Positions 43,726 to 52,131 of a stretch of DNA of 64,000 nucleotides are shown piece after piece. The notes beneath the pieces are model-generated. The model searched no databases, was not told the origin of the DNA, and worked only from the letters and a program-made list of their open reading frames with translations. A program made the translations under genes and the position numbers. Position 1 is the first letter of the stretch, and every line of letters begins with the position of its first letter. Origin of the DNA: Bacteroidia bacterium (GTDB lineage: Bacteria; Bacteroidota; Bacteroidia; Flavobacteriales; Flavobacteriaceae); contig JAUIKY010000004.1 of assembly GCA_030430535.1 (NCBI GenBank), positions 107,384-171,383 of the forward strand, written 5' to 3'.

Positions 43726-44867
43726 TACAGGTAGCTAACAGGTTACAGACCGTTGAGGAATACTACTTTTCAAAAAAATTAAGGGAAGTAAATTTGCTTA
43801 TTGCAAACGGTAAGCCCGTAATCAATTTAGGTATTGGTAGCCCCGATTTACAACCACCGCAAAAGGTGATTGATGCAATAATGGACAGTTTTAAAAATCC
43901 TGCGGCACACAAATACCAAAGCTACCAAGGTTTGCCGGAGTTGAGGGATGCCATGGCCAAATTCTACAAATTGAATTTTTCGGTGAATTTGAGCCCAGCT
44001 ACCGAGGTGTTGCCGTTAATGGGAAGCAAGGAAGGTATTATGCACATTTCTATGGCTTATTTGAATGAAGGCGATGAGGTGTTGATTCCCAATCCGGGAT
44101 ACCCCACTTATCAATCGGTAACTAAATTGGTTGGTGCGAAAGGTGTACTGTATGAATTGGATGAAGCCAATAATTGGCTGCCCGATTTTGAAGCTTTGGA
44201 AAAACAGGATTTAAGCAAAGTGAAGTTGATGTGGGTAAATTACCCGCACATGCCAACTGGAGCGAATCCCACCGAAACCTTGTTTGAAGATTTGGTGGCT
44301 TTTGGCAAGCGAAACAATATTTTAATTGTAAACGATAACCCGTACAGCTTCATTTTGAACAATTCGCCAAAAAGTATTTTAAGTGTTGAAGGCGCTAAAG
44401 AAGTTTGTTTAGAGCTTAATTCGTTGAGCAAAACCTTCAATATGGCCGGTTGGCGTGTAGGTATGGTGGTTGGCGATAGCACCCATATCAACAATATTTT
44501 AAAGGTGAAGAGCAACATGGATTCGGGTATGTTTTACGGCATACAAAAAGGGGCGGTTGAAGCTTTAAAGTGTTCCAGCATGTGGTTTGCCACGTTGAAT
44601 AATGTGTACCAAGAGCGTCGTCAATTGGTTTGGAAATTGGCCGATGCGCTTAATTGCACCTACGACAAGAATGCTTCGGGATTGTTTGTTTGGGCCAAGT
44701 TGCCAGCATACTTAAAGTCTGAAGAGTTTATCGATTTGGTGTTAAAGGATAACCACATTTTTATAACACCAGGAACCATTTTCGGCACAAAAGGCGAAGG
44801 CTATATTAGGTTTTCGTTATGTGCTCCAACCGAAGTTTTGGAAGAAGCTATTGAAAGAGTATCGTAA
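43722..44867 (+). CDS. Class I/II aminotransferase of the aromatic operon
   Basis: A 381-residue PLP aminotransferase of fold type I, with INLGIGSPDLQPP, NYPHMPTGANPT, NDNPYS and the PLP lysine in SLSKTFNMAGWRVGM. The ATGA overlap with pheA shows coupled translation. In this operon it most likely transaminates phenylpyruvate and hydroxyphenylpyruvate (or prephenate) to the amino acid. Related sequences are annotated as methionine or aspartate aminotransferases, so the exact substrate remains inferred. tyrA follows after 129 bp containing a repeat. Confidence 0.88.
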   Translation: MIQVANRLQTVEEYYFSKKLREVNLLIANGKPVINLGIGSPDLQPPQKVIDAIMDSFKNPAAHKYQSYQGLPELRDAMAKFYKLNFSVNLSPATEVLPLMGSKEGIMHISMAYLNEGDEVLIPNPGYPTYQSVTKLVGAKGVLYELDEANNWLPDFEALEKQDLSKVKLMWVNYPHMPTGANPTETLFEDLVAFGKRNNILIVNDNPYSFILNNSPKSILSVEGAKEVCLELNSLSKTFNMAGWRVGMVVGDSTHINNILKVKSNMDSGMFYGIQKGAVEALKCSSMWFATLNNVYQERRQLVWKLADALNCTYDKNASGLFVWAKLPAYLKSEEFIDLVLKDNHIFITPGTIFGTKGEGYIRFSLCAPTEVLEEAIERVS

Positions 44868-44954
44868 AGTTGGCAGTATTCAGTTTGCAGTCTCAGTAAC
44901 AGTAAACAGTATTTAAGATGACATTAAAAAAAGGAGTAAATAACAAAAATAACA

Positions 44955-44990
44955 CACCCGAGTAAGAGTTCCCCCTTCGGGGGCTAGGGG
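44955..44990 (+). repeat. CCGAGTAAG hairpin element before tyrA
   Basis: CACCCGAGTAAGAGTT followed by CCCCC-TTC-GGGGG and CTAGGGG. It is a shorter relative of the elements before cysN and metF, and ends 6 bp before the tyrA ATG, again providing a purine-rich stretch at ribosome-binding distance. Confidence 0.7.
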
Positions 44991-44996
44991 CTTATT

Positions 44997-45848
44997 ATGA
45001 AAAATATATACGCAATAGGAGTTGGATTAATTGGCGGAAGCTTGGCTCTCGACATTAAAAAGAATAACCCCGGTGTGGTGATTCATGGTGTGAGCAGAAA
45101 GGAATCGACGCTAGATGAAGCTTTGCGACTGAAGCTAATCGATGAAAAAGCCACCTTGGATGATGTTGAACATGCCGATCTGGTTATCATTTCCATTCCT
45201 GTTGACGCTACCGTGAAATTGTTGCCCACGGTTTTGGATAAAATCCCCGATACCGCTTTGGTGGTCGATGCCGGCTCAACAAAAGTAGATATTTGCAGAG
45301 CAGTTGAAAACCATCCCAAGCGCCGTAATTTTTTGGCGATGCATCCCATAGCCGGAACCGAGCATTCGGGGCCTAGTGCCGCTATGGAAGGGTTGTTCGT
45401 GGGAAAAACCAACATAGTTTGCGAGGTTGAAAAAACCACCTTTAAACTACAGGAAAAGGCACTGAAATTGTTTACCGATATCGGTATGCGTATTCGTTAC
45501 ATGAACCCAGAGGCCCACGATAAGCATATTGCTTACGTGTCGCACCTATCGCACATCAGTTCGTTCATGTTGGGCAAAACGGTCATAGAAAAGGAAAAAA
45601 ACGAACGCGATATTTTCGATATGGCGGGAAGTGGATTTGCATCAACGGTACGTTTGGCAAAAAGCTCACCCGAAATGTGGACCCCGATTTTCCGACAAAA
45701 TAAAACAAACGTTATCGAAACTTTAGATGAGTACATCTCCAACCTATCACATTTCAAGGAGATGATGGAGCAGGATGATTTTGAAGGCGTTTTTAACGAA
45801 ATGAAAGACACGAATCATATAAAAGATATTTTAAACGGAATACATTAA
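44997..45848 (+). CDS. tyrA: Prephenate dehydrogenase
   Basis: Oxidises and decarboxylates prephenate to hydroxyphenylpyruvate for tyrosine. The 283-residue protein begins with the NAD(P) loop IGVGLIGGSLALD (residues 7-19), and HPIAGTEHSGP and HDKHIAYVSHLSH hold the conserved histidines. No mutase or ACT domain is attached. It is the third structural gene of the aromatic operon. DAHP synthase follows after 84 bp. Confidence 0.95.
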   Translation: MKNIYAIGVGLIGGSLALDIKKNNPGVVIHGVSRKESTLDEALRLKLIDEKATLDDVEHADLVIISIPVDATVKLLPTVLDKIPDTALVVDAGSTKVDICRAVENHPKRRNFLAMHPIAGTEHSGPSAAMEGLFVGKTNIVCEVEKTTFKLQEKALKLFTDIGMRIRYMNPEAHDKHIAYVSHLSHISSFMLGKTVIEKEKNERDIFDMAGSGFASTVRLAKSSPEMWTPIFRQNKTNVIETLDEYISNLSHFKEMMEQDDFEGVFNEMKDTNHIKDILNGIH

Positions 45849-45932
45849 CAGCAAATACCAATATTTAAAATCCTAAATTCCCACTGGTAGATTTTGGGAT
45901 TTGGAATTTAAAAATTGAATTTTTATTACATT

Positions 45933-47015
45933 ATGGAAAACACAAAAGAAATGAGAGCATGGTTGGATGATTTAAAACTAGATCATCCGTTAGTAGTAGC
46001 AGGGCCATGTAGCGCCGAAACCGAAGAGCAGGTTTTAAAAATAGCCCACGAGCTAAAAGATACCGATGTAAACTATTTTAGAGCTGGTATCTGGAAACCT
46101 AGAACCCGTCCGGGAAACTTTGAAGGCGTTGGAGCATTAGGATTGAAGTGGTTGCAAAAAGTAAAGGCCGAAACCGGTATGAAAGTTTGTACCGAGGTGG
46201 CCAATGCAGCACACGTAAAATTGGCTTTAGAGCACGATATCGATATGCTGTGGATTGGAGCACGTTCAACCGTGAGCCCGTTCATTATGCAGGAAATTGC
46301 CGATGCGCTTGAAGGTACCGATAAGCCTGTATTAATTAAAAACCCGGTAAACCCAGATTTATCTTTGTGGTTGGGTGGTATTGAAAGAATCTACTCTTCG
46401 GGAGTTAAAAATATTGGAGCTATCCACAGAGGATTCTCTACTTACGAAAAAACCAAATACAGAAACAACCCAGAGTGGCAATTGGCTATCGAGTTTCAAA
46501 ATAAATTCCCAGATATTCCTTTAATTAACGATCCGTCGCACATTACAGGAAAACGCGATATGATTTTCGATGTATCGCAAACGGCATTGGATTTGAATTT
46601 CGATGGATTAATGATCGAAACCCACTACGATCCAGATAACGCTTGGAGTGATGCTTCACAGCAGGTAACACCAAAAGCTTTGGTTCAGATCATGAAAGAT
46701 TTGAAAATTAGAAAAGAGACTGATTCTGAAGCAGACTACAATAAAGCTTTAGGGCTTTTAAGAGCACAGATTGATGTGGTTGATAACCAAATTATTGATT
46801 TGTTAGGTAAGCGAATGAAAGCTGCCGATGGCATTGGAGCCCTTAAAAAAGAGAAAAATGTAGCGGTTTTACAATCGAAACGTTGGAACGAAATTTTAGG
46901 TAAAATGGTATTGGAAGGAGAGCAACACGGCTTAAGTGAAGAGTTCATTTTAAAAATGTTCAAAGCCATTCACCAAGAATCTATCAATCATCAAGAGAAG
47001 ATTATTAACGGATAA
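45933..47015 (+). CDS. DAHP synthase with C-terminal chorismate mutase
   Basis: Bifunctional enzyme giving both the first step of the shikimate pathway and chorismate to prephenate. Residues 1 to about 255 are a KDO8P-type DAHP synthase (VVAGPCSAET, RAGIWKPRTRPG, LINDPSHITGKRD). Residues about 265-360 are an AroQ chorismate mutase (LRAQIDVVDNQIIDLLGKRM). I chose ATG 45933 over a TTG 18 bp earlier because the family begins MEN..KEMRAW. The mutase domain feeds both PheA and TyrA of this operon. A bidirectional terminator follows. Confidence 0.94.
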   Translation: MENTKEMRAWLDDLKLDHPLVVAGPCSAETEEQVLKIAHELKDTDVNYFRAGIWKPRTRPGNFEGVGALGLKWLQKVKAETGMKVCTEVANAAHVKLALEHDIDMLWIGARSTVSPFIMQEIADALEGTDKPVLIKNPVNPDLSLWLGGIERIYSSGVKNIGAIHRGFSTYEKTKYRNNPEWQLAIEFQNKFPDIPLINDPSHITGKRDMIFDVSQTALDLNFDGLMIETHYDPDNAWSDASQQVTPKALVQIMKDLKIRKETDSEADYNKALGLLRAQIDVVDNQIIDLLGKRMKAADGIGALKKEKNVAVLQSKRWNEILGKMVLEGEQHGLSEEFILKMFKAIHQESINHQEKIING

Positions 47016-47032
47016 TAATCTTGGTAAAACAA

Positions 47033-47060
47033 AAAAAGCCTCGCAATTGCGAGGCTTTTT
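47033..47060. terminator. Bidirectional terminator after the aromatic operon
   Basis: AAAAAGCCTCGC and GCGAGGCTTTTT form a 12-bp stem with AATT loop. It ends the aromatic operon and the converging hypothetical gene. Confidence 0.92.
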
Positions 47061-47077
47061 CGTTTCCTAAAAAAGTG

Positions 47078-47530
47078 TTACTGTTTATTTCGTTTAAAAA
47101 TATATCGAGTAATAAAAATCCCTTGTCCGTCATCTTTTCCGGCATCACTCTCAACGGCACTGGTTACAAATGCCAATTCCCAGCCCTGCTCAATCATGGC
47201 ATTTATTTTTGAAGAAATCACTGCATCGTTGGCAGCAATATTTTGAAACCGAATACCGCCAATATTATAAAAGTTCAGCAATTTGGTTTCATCAAAATCC
47301 TTTACCCTAATTTCGCTTCTAGACGATTTATTTCGGGTGTGGTCTTCTTCCGTTTGGGTAGATGTAAACTCTTCAAAGTCTTTTTCTTCGTTGGCACTAA
47401 TAATTCTGGAGCGCCCCAAGCCGTTAGGAACAATAGATTCAATACTGGTAATGACTTTGTACTCCACTTGTGCGTTAATGTCGATACAAGCAAATAGCAT
47501 AACGATTAATGCCATTGAAATTTTTTTCAT
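47078..47530 (-). CDS. Exported protein of unknown function
   Basis: A 150-residue protein with a signal peptide (about 1-20, cut after INAQ). The mature part is charged, with a NEEKDFEEF stretch. Its C-terminal part INAMIEQGWELAFVTSAV resembles the DUF4177 pattern (a short domain with a conserved GWEL), though I am not certain. No lipobox is clear; FACID is a poor match. It is transcribed toward the shared terminator and divergent from rsgA. Function is unknown. Confidence 0.7.
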   Translation of the reverse strand: MKKISMALIVMLFACIDINAQVEYKVITSIESIVPNGLGRSRIISANEEKDFEEFTSTQTEEDHTRNKSSRSEIRVKDFDETKLLNFYNIGGIRFQNIAANDAVISSKINAMIEQGWELAFVTSAVESDAGKDDGQGIFITRYIFKRNKQ

Positions 47531-47621
47531 GATGAGGTTGTTTTTTTAGGTTATGGTAACTAAGATAATCTTTTTCTTAATTTGAAAAGTTGTTAATTTG
47601 CAGAATAATTAATTGTTTTTA

Positions 47622-48566
47622 ATGACAGGGCGCGTTTATAAATCTACAGGAAGCTGGTACACCGTAAAGACCGATTTGGGTAATACTTACGAGTGCCGAA
47701 TTAAGGGGAAGTTCCGTATAAAGGGCATAAAAAGTACCAATCCCATTGCTGTTGGTGATGTGGTAGATTTTGAATTGGAAGCCGATAACAACCAAGAGTC
47801 GGGCATTATTTACAACATTCACGACCGTAAGAATTATATCGTTCGCAAATCGGTTAACCTGTCCAAGCAAACCCACGTGATTGCGGCTAATTTGGATTTG
47901 GTTTTTTTGATGATAACCATCAATAACCCACCCACACTAACCAGTTTTATCGATCGGTTTTTGGTTACGGCCGAGGCCTATTCGGTAAAAGCGGTTTTGC
48001 TTTTCAACAAAATAGATGCGTACGATCCAGACACCCTTGATGAAGTACGATATTTGGCACACGTGTACCGAAAAATAGGTTATGAATGTATTGGGGTTTC
48101 GGCCAAAACTGGAAAGAATGTCGATAAAGTAAAAGCCTTGATGCAGGGCAAAACGAGTATGTTTTCGGGGCATTCGGGTGTAGGGAAATCCACTTTGGTA
48201 AATGCCATCGAGCCCAGTTTAAACCTAAAAACCAAAGAAATTTCATCCCAACACATGCAGGGGCAGCACACTACCACCTTTGCGGAAATGTTCGATTTAA
48301 GTTTCGGAGCTAAAATTATCGACACCCCAGGAATAAAAGGATTCGGTATTGTGGACATGGACAAGGAAGAAGTGGGCGATTATTTTCCGGAGTTTTTTGC
48401 CCTAAAGCAAGATTGCAAGTTCAACAATTGTTTGCACATCAACGAACCCAAATGTGCCGTTAAAAATGCTTTGGAAGAAGGCGAAATAGAATACAGTAGA
48501 TACCGCAGTTATTTACAGATTATTGAAGGTGAAGACGAACATTACAGAACCGATATTTGGGAATAA
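47622..48566 (+). CDS. rsgA: Ribosome small subunit-dependent GTPase A
   Basis: GTPase for late 30S maturation. The 314-residue protein has the circularly permuted motif order of the family: G4 NKID first, then G1 GHSGVGKST, then G3 DTPG. An N-terminal OB domain precedes it. The C-terminal zinc knuckle is visible as CKFNNCLHINEPKC. ATG 47622 is preferred over a TTG nine bases earlier. It is followed after 106 bp by dtd. Confidence 0.95.
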   Translation: MTGRVYKSTGSWYTVKTDLGNTYECRIKGKFRIKGIKSTNPIAVGDVVDFELEADNNQESGIIYNIHDRKNYIVRKSVNLSKQTHVIAANLDLVFLMITINNPPTLTSFIDRFLVTAEAYSVKAVLLFNKIDAYDPDTLDEVRYLAHVYRKIGYECIGVSAKTGKNVDKVKALMQGKTSMFSGHSGVGKSTLVNAIEPSLNLKTKEISSQHMQGQHTTTFAEMFDLSFGAKIIDTPGIKGFGIVDMDKEEVGDYFPEFFALKQDCKFNNCLHINEPKCAVKNALEEGEIEYSRYRSYLQIIEGEDEHYRTDIWE

Positions 48567-48579
48567 GCCCCATCTAAAT

Positions 48580-48596
48580 CTTCCCCGAAGGGGAAG
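48580..48596. repeat. CTTCCCC hairpin in the rsgA-dtd gap
   Basis: CTTCCCC-GAA-GGGGAAG, a perfect 7-bp stem. It looks related to the hairpin elements before cysN and metF but lacks the CCGAGTAAG part. The rest of the 106-bp gap (CCCCTTTCCGAACTTGAGC) also looks repeat-derived. Confidence 0.5.
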
Positions 48597-48672
48597 ACTT
48601 TTCAAAATATAAAAATCCCCTTTCCGAACTTGAGCTGAGTACAAGCAAAGTAGAAAAGGTTAGTGATAGGAA

Positions 48673-49125
48673 ATGAAAGTAGTTATACAAAGAGTAACAA
48701 AAGCCAGCGTAACCATTGAAGGGCAAAAAGTAGCTTCAATCGACAATGGATTATTGATATTATTGGGAATAGTTGATGAAGATACTGCCGAAGACATTAC
48801 ATGGCTATCGAACAAAATAGCCAACCTCCGCATTTTTAATGATGAAAACGGGGTGATGAACCGCTCGCTTAAAGAAACCAACGGCGATGCCATTGCCGTT
48901 AGTCAATTTACCTTGCATGCGGCCACCAAAAAAGGAAACCGCCCCAGTTATATAAAAGCGGCCAAGCCCGATGTGGCGATTCCGTTATACGAGGCCTTTG
49001 TAAAACAACTTGAAACCGATTTGGGCAAAACGGTTCAAACAGGTGAATTCGGTGCCGATATGAAAGTGGAACTTTTAAACGATGGCCCGGTTACCATCAT
49101 TATTGACTCTAAAAACAAAGCATAG
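48673..49125 (+). CDS. dtd: D-aminoacyl-tRNA deacylase
   Basis: Removes D-amino acids (and glycine from tRNA-Ala) from mischarged tRNA. The 150-residue length is exact for the family. Motifs SQFTLHA (residues 77-83, catalytic Thr) and NDGPVTIIID near the end, with the conserved Gly-Pro, are present. The start reads MKVVIQRVTKASVTI as usual. Its TAG stop overlaps the GTG start of the next gene by one base. Confidence 0.95.
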   Translation: MKVVIQRVTKASVTIEGQKVASIDNGLLILLGIVDEDTAEDITWLSNKIANLRIFNDENGVMNRSLKETNGDAIAVSQFTLHAATKKGNRPSYIKAAKPDVAIPLYEAFVKQLETDLGKTVQTGEFGADMKVELLNDGPVTIIIDSKNKA

Positions 49126-49649
49126 TGGCTTCCGTTTTTGGGCATAGCGCAGTAGGGTTTACTTTGTCCAAATTACTGGATACCAAAAATTCTAAATGGT
49201 TGCTTTTGGCGGCTATATTTTCAACCATCTTACCCGATTTTGATGTTATCAGTTTTCAATTGGGTATCCATTACGAGCATCCTTTAGGGCATCGCGGGTT
49301 TACGCATTCCATTGTTTTTGCGTTTATTTGGGCACTAGTTTTAATGTTTTCTTTTGGTGAAAATCACAAACTATTGTGGTTTACTGTTATCTTTTTGTCA
49401 ACATTGTCACATGGTGTTTTAGACGCCATGACATCGGGCGGGCGGGGAGTTGGCTTTTTTATTCCTTTTGATAACGAACGTTATTTTTTTCCTTTTCGCG
49501 ACATAAAAGTATCGCCCATTGGGCTGGAACGTTTTTTTTCCTCTCGGGGAATAAAAGTGCTTTTTAGCGAAATTAAATATATTTTTATTCCTTGTTTTCT
49601 TATATTGTCCGTAAGATTTTTAATCCTTAAAATTAAGGACATAAAATAA
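49125..49649 (+). CDS. YdjM/DUF457-type membrane metal-dependent hydrolase
   Basis: The 174-residue protein has about four membrane helices. The family motif is seen as FGHSAVGF, LPDFDVISF and GHRGFTHSIVFA, with metal-type His and Asp residues. The start is GTG at 49125, overlapping the dtd stop (TAGTG), which indicates translational coupling. The family (YdjM in E. coli, LexA-regulated there) has no firm biochemical role. No link to dtd other than position is visible. Confidence 0.8.
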   Translation: MASVFGHSAVGFTLSKLLDTKNSKWLLLAAIFSTILPDFDVISFQLGIHYEHPLGHRGFTHSIVFAFIWALVLMFSFGENHKLLWFTVIFLSTLSHGVLDAMTSGGRGVGFFIPFDNERYFFPFRDIKVSPIGLERFFSSRGIKVLFSEIKYIFIPCFLILSVRFLILKIKDIK

Positions 49650-49726
49650 AGGGAATCATGATAAGCCTCATCTTTTGTCGATTGGGCTTTGTTTACCTTT
49701 ATTCGGAATTTATTTAAAATATATTT

Positions 49727-51640
49727 ATGCCATTAACGTTTCTCCCCAAACTTATTGTCCTTTTTGTCTTTTTTCAAAGTTTTTCGCAAAGCAATTTATA
49801 TACCAGCTTAACCATTCCTTCTTCGCTTTCACAACAAGCCAATGCTGTAATTAGGTTAAGTGAAATGGATATCAGTTTGGTGTCTTCAGAAGAAATGGTT
49901 ATCAAGCATAAGCGTATTGTTACGGTTATGAACAAAGCTGGAAACAGCGCTGTTGATGCCTATGTGCACTATGATGATAATGTGAAAATAAAAGAGCTTG
50001 AGGTGTTGGTGTATAATAAGTTTGGTGCCAACATTAAAAAGGTGCGAAAAAAAGATTTTAAGGATGTTAGTGCGGTTGATGGAGGGACGTTGTACACCGA
50101 TTCTAGGGTGAAATTTTTGGAATACACCCCAACCGATTACCCTTACACCGTCGAATTCATTTGTGAAACCGTAACCAAAAACACCGCTTTTATACCCTCG
50201 TTTACACCGGTTTCCGATTATTTTGTTGCGGTTGAAAATAGTCGCTATACTATCAGCAGCCCCGAAAATATTAATATCAGAAAAAAAGAAAAGAATCTTG
50301 AAGGGTTTGAAGTCGAAAAAAGTTTGGGTGCGGAGATGATATCCTATCAAATAAAAAATCTTGCGTCGTTTAAATCAGAAGACTATAGTCCTTCGTTGGT
50401 CGATATAGCACCTAAAGTGTTGTTTGCGGCCCAGCAATTTACACTAGAAGGCGTTGGGGCCGAGGTGGAAGACTGGGATGCTTTTGGGAAATGGATGTAC
50501 CACGACATTATAAAAGAAACGCACGATTTGCCCGAAAGCACCATAAAAAAAGTACGGGAACTGGTTAAAAACGAAACGAGTGATTTAGAAAAAGCCAAGA
50601 AAATCTACCAATACGTACAAGACAAAGTGCGCTACATTAGCGTACAAGTGGGGATTGGTGGTTGGAAACCATTTAAGGCTTCAGAGGTTGATGCTTTGGG
50701 GTATGGCGACTGCAAGGGGTTGACCAATTATACCATGTCTTTATTAAAAGCCGTAGGTGTAGAATCTTATTATAGTGTGATTTATGCAGGGAAATCGCAG
50801 CGTAATTTCGAAAAGGATTTCGCTGCCATGCAGGGCAATCACGTTATTTTGTCCATTCCCAATAACGGAGAAACGTTGTGGTTAGAATGTACTAGCCAAA
50901 AGCTTCCGTTTGGTTTTATTGGCGACTTTACAGATGATAGGGACGCACTGGTAATAATGCCCGATGGTGGAAAAATTGAACACACCAAAAAATACACCAC
51001 GGGCGAAAACACCCAGCTTATAAAAGGAAATTATGCTTTAAGTAGCAAAGGTGATATTGCAGCAGAAATCCAAGTGGCTTCAAAAGGTATTCAATATGAC
51101 GATAAATATTGGTTGGAAACCGAAACCGAACGTGATTTGGATATGCACTACAAAAAAAGGTGGAAGTACATAAATAGTCTGTCTATTAATAAAATGACTG
51201 TTGAAAATGATAAATCGAATATTGCATTCAATGAAAACATAAGTTTTAAGGCCACAAATTACACCAAAAAAGCTGGAAACAGAATGTTGCTTACCGTTAA
51301 TGCGTTCAATAGAAGTACTCATGTGCCAGATCGTTACGCCGATAGAAAATATCCTTTGAAAATAAGAAGAGGGTTTATTGACAATGACGAAGTAGAAATT
51401 AGTTTACCGCCCGAATATACTGTGGAGTCGCTTCCGAAGAATATTGCCATTGAAAATAAATTTGGAAGCTATAAAGCCTCGTTCGCCAAAAACGAAGCCA
51501 ATAAAATAGTTTATAAAAGAACATTCACGGTAAACGATGGCAACTACCCTAAAGAAGATTACAATGCCTTTAGGGAGTTTTATAAAGAAGTTTCAAAAAT
51601 GGACAATGCCAAAGCGGTACTAATAAAGAACCAACTATAA
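49727..51640 (+). CDS. Exported DUF3857/transglutaminase-like protein
   Basis: A 637-residue protein with an N-terminal signal peptide (about 1-20, ending FFQSFSQ). A DUF3857 domain (about 50-220) is followed by a transglutaminase-like fold (about 270-390), with Cys329 in GYGDCKGLTNY and His372 in GNHVILSI as likely catalytic residues, and a DUF3858-like C-terminus. The pattern is common in Bacteroidota periplasm or outer membrane. A peptidase or cross-linking function is implied by the catalytic residues but the substrate is unknown. Confidence 0.82.
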   Translation: MPLTFLPKLIVLFVFFQSFSQSNLYTSLTIPSSLSQQANAVIRLSEMDISLVSSEEMVIKHKRIVTVMNKAGNSAVDAYVHYDDNVKIKELEVLVYNKFGANIKKVRKKDFKDVSAVDGGTLYTDSRVKFLEYTPTDYPYTVEFICETVTKNTAFIPSFTPVSDYFVAVENSRYTISSPENINIRKKEKNLEGFEVEKSLGAEMISYQIKNLASFKSEDYSPSLVDIAPKVLFAAQQFTLEGVGAEVEDWDAFGKWMYHDIIKETHDLPESTIKKVRELVKNETSDLEKAKKIYQYVQDKVRYISVQVGIGGWKPFKASEVDALGYGDCKGLTNYTMSLLKAVGVESYYSVIYAGKSQRNFEKDFAAMQGNHVILSIPNNGETLWLECTSQKLPFGFIGDFTDDRDALVIMPDGGKIEHTKKYTTGENTQLIKGNYALSSKGDIAAEIQVASKGIQYDDKYWLETETERDLDMHYKKRWKYINSLSINKMTVENDKSNIAFNENISFKATNYTKKAGNRMLLTVNAFNRSTHVPDRYADRKYPLKIRRGFIDNDEVEISLPPEYTVESLPKNIAIENKFGSYKASFAKNEANKIVYKRTFTVNDGNYPKEDYNAFREFYKEVSKMDNAKAVLIKNQL

Positions 51641-51750
51641 ATTATCGAGCATACTATAAATGTGTTTCATGCGGGTTTTTATTTCTCGAATACTTATTTT
51701 AGCAAACTGATAGAAAAAGAATCAGAACAAATTGTATTAACCAAAGTATA

Positions 51751-52077
51751 ATGGATATTAAAAACGCACAAATAGTAGTTGACGATTGGATAAAAAACCA
51801 TGGTGTACGTTACTTTAACGAATTGACCAACATGGCCCAGCTTACAGAAGAAGTGGGCGAAGTGGCACGAATTATTGCCCGCCGTTATGGTGAACAAAGT
51901 GAAAAGGAAAGCGACAAGAACAAAGATTTGGGAGAAGAATTGGCCGATGTACTTTTCGTTGTGCTGTGCCTAGCCAACCAAACGGGAGTTGATTTACAGG
52001 CAGCATTCGACAAGCGAATGGATAAAAAAGCCAAGCGCGACCATGATCGGCATCACAATAACCAGAAATTGAAATAA
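51751..52077 (+). CDS. MazG-like nucleotide pyrophosphohydrolase
   Basis: A 108-residue all-helical protein. The metal-binding Glu/Asp motif reads LTEEVGEVARIIARRYG followed by LGEELADVLFVVLCLANQ, matching MazG-like NTP pyrophosphatases. The single-domain length fits the short house-cleaning type. The start ATG at 51751 is preceded by AAAGTATA. It stands 54 bp before aroA, with an intrinsic terminator between. Confidence 0.87.
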   Translation: MDIKNAQIVVDDWIKNHGVRYFNELTNMAQLTEEVGEVARIIARRYGEQSEKESDKNKDLGEELADVLFVVLCLANQTGVDLQAAFDKRMDKKAKRDHDRHHNNQKLK

Positions 52078-52093
52078 TTTATAATTATATTTG

Positions 52094-52120
52094 ACGCTTC
52101 TAATTTTAGAAGCGTTTTTT
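52094..52120 (+). terminator. Terminator after the MazG-like gene
   Basis: ACGCTTCTA-ATTT-TAGAAGCGT, 9-bp perfect stem followed by six T. It ends 12 bp before the aroA start. TATATTTG at 52086-52093 directly before the stem fits a -7 box, so an aroA promoter may overlap this site. Confidence 0.82.
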
Positions 52121-52131
52121 AATATTATAAA

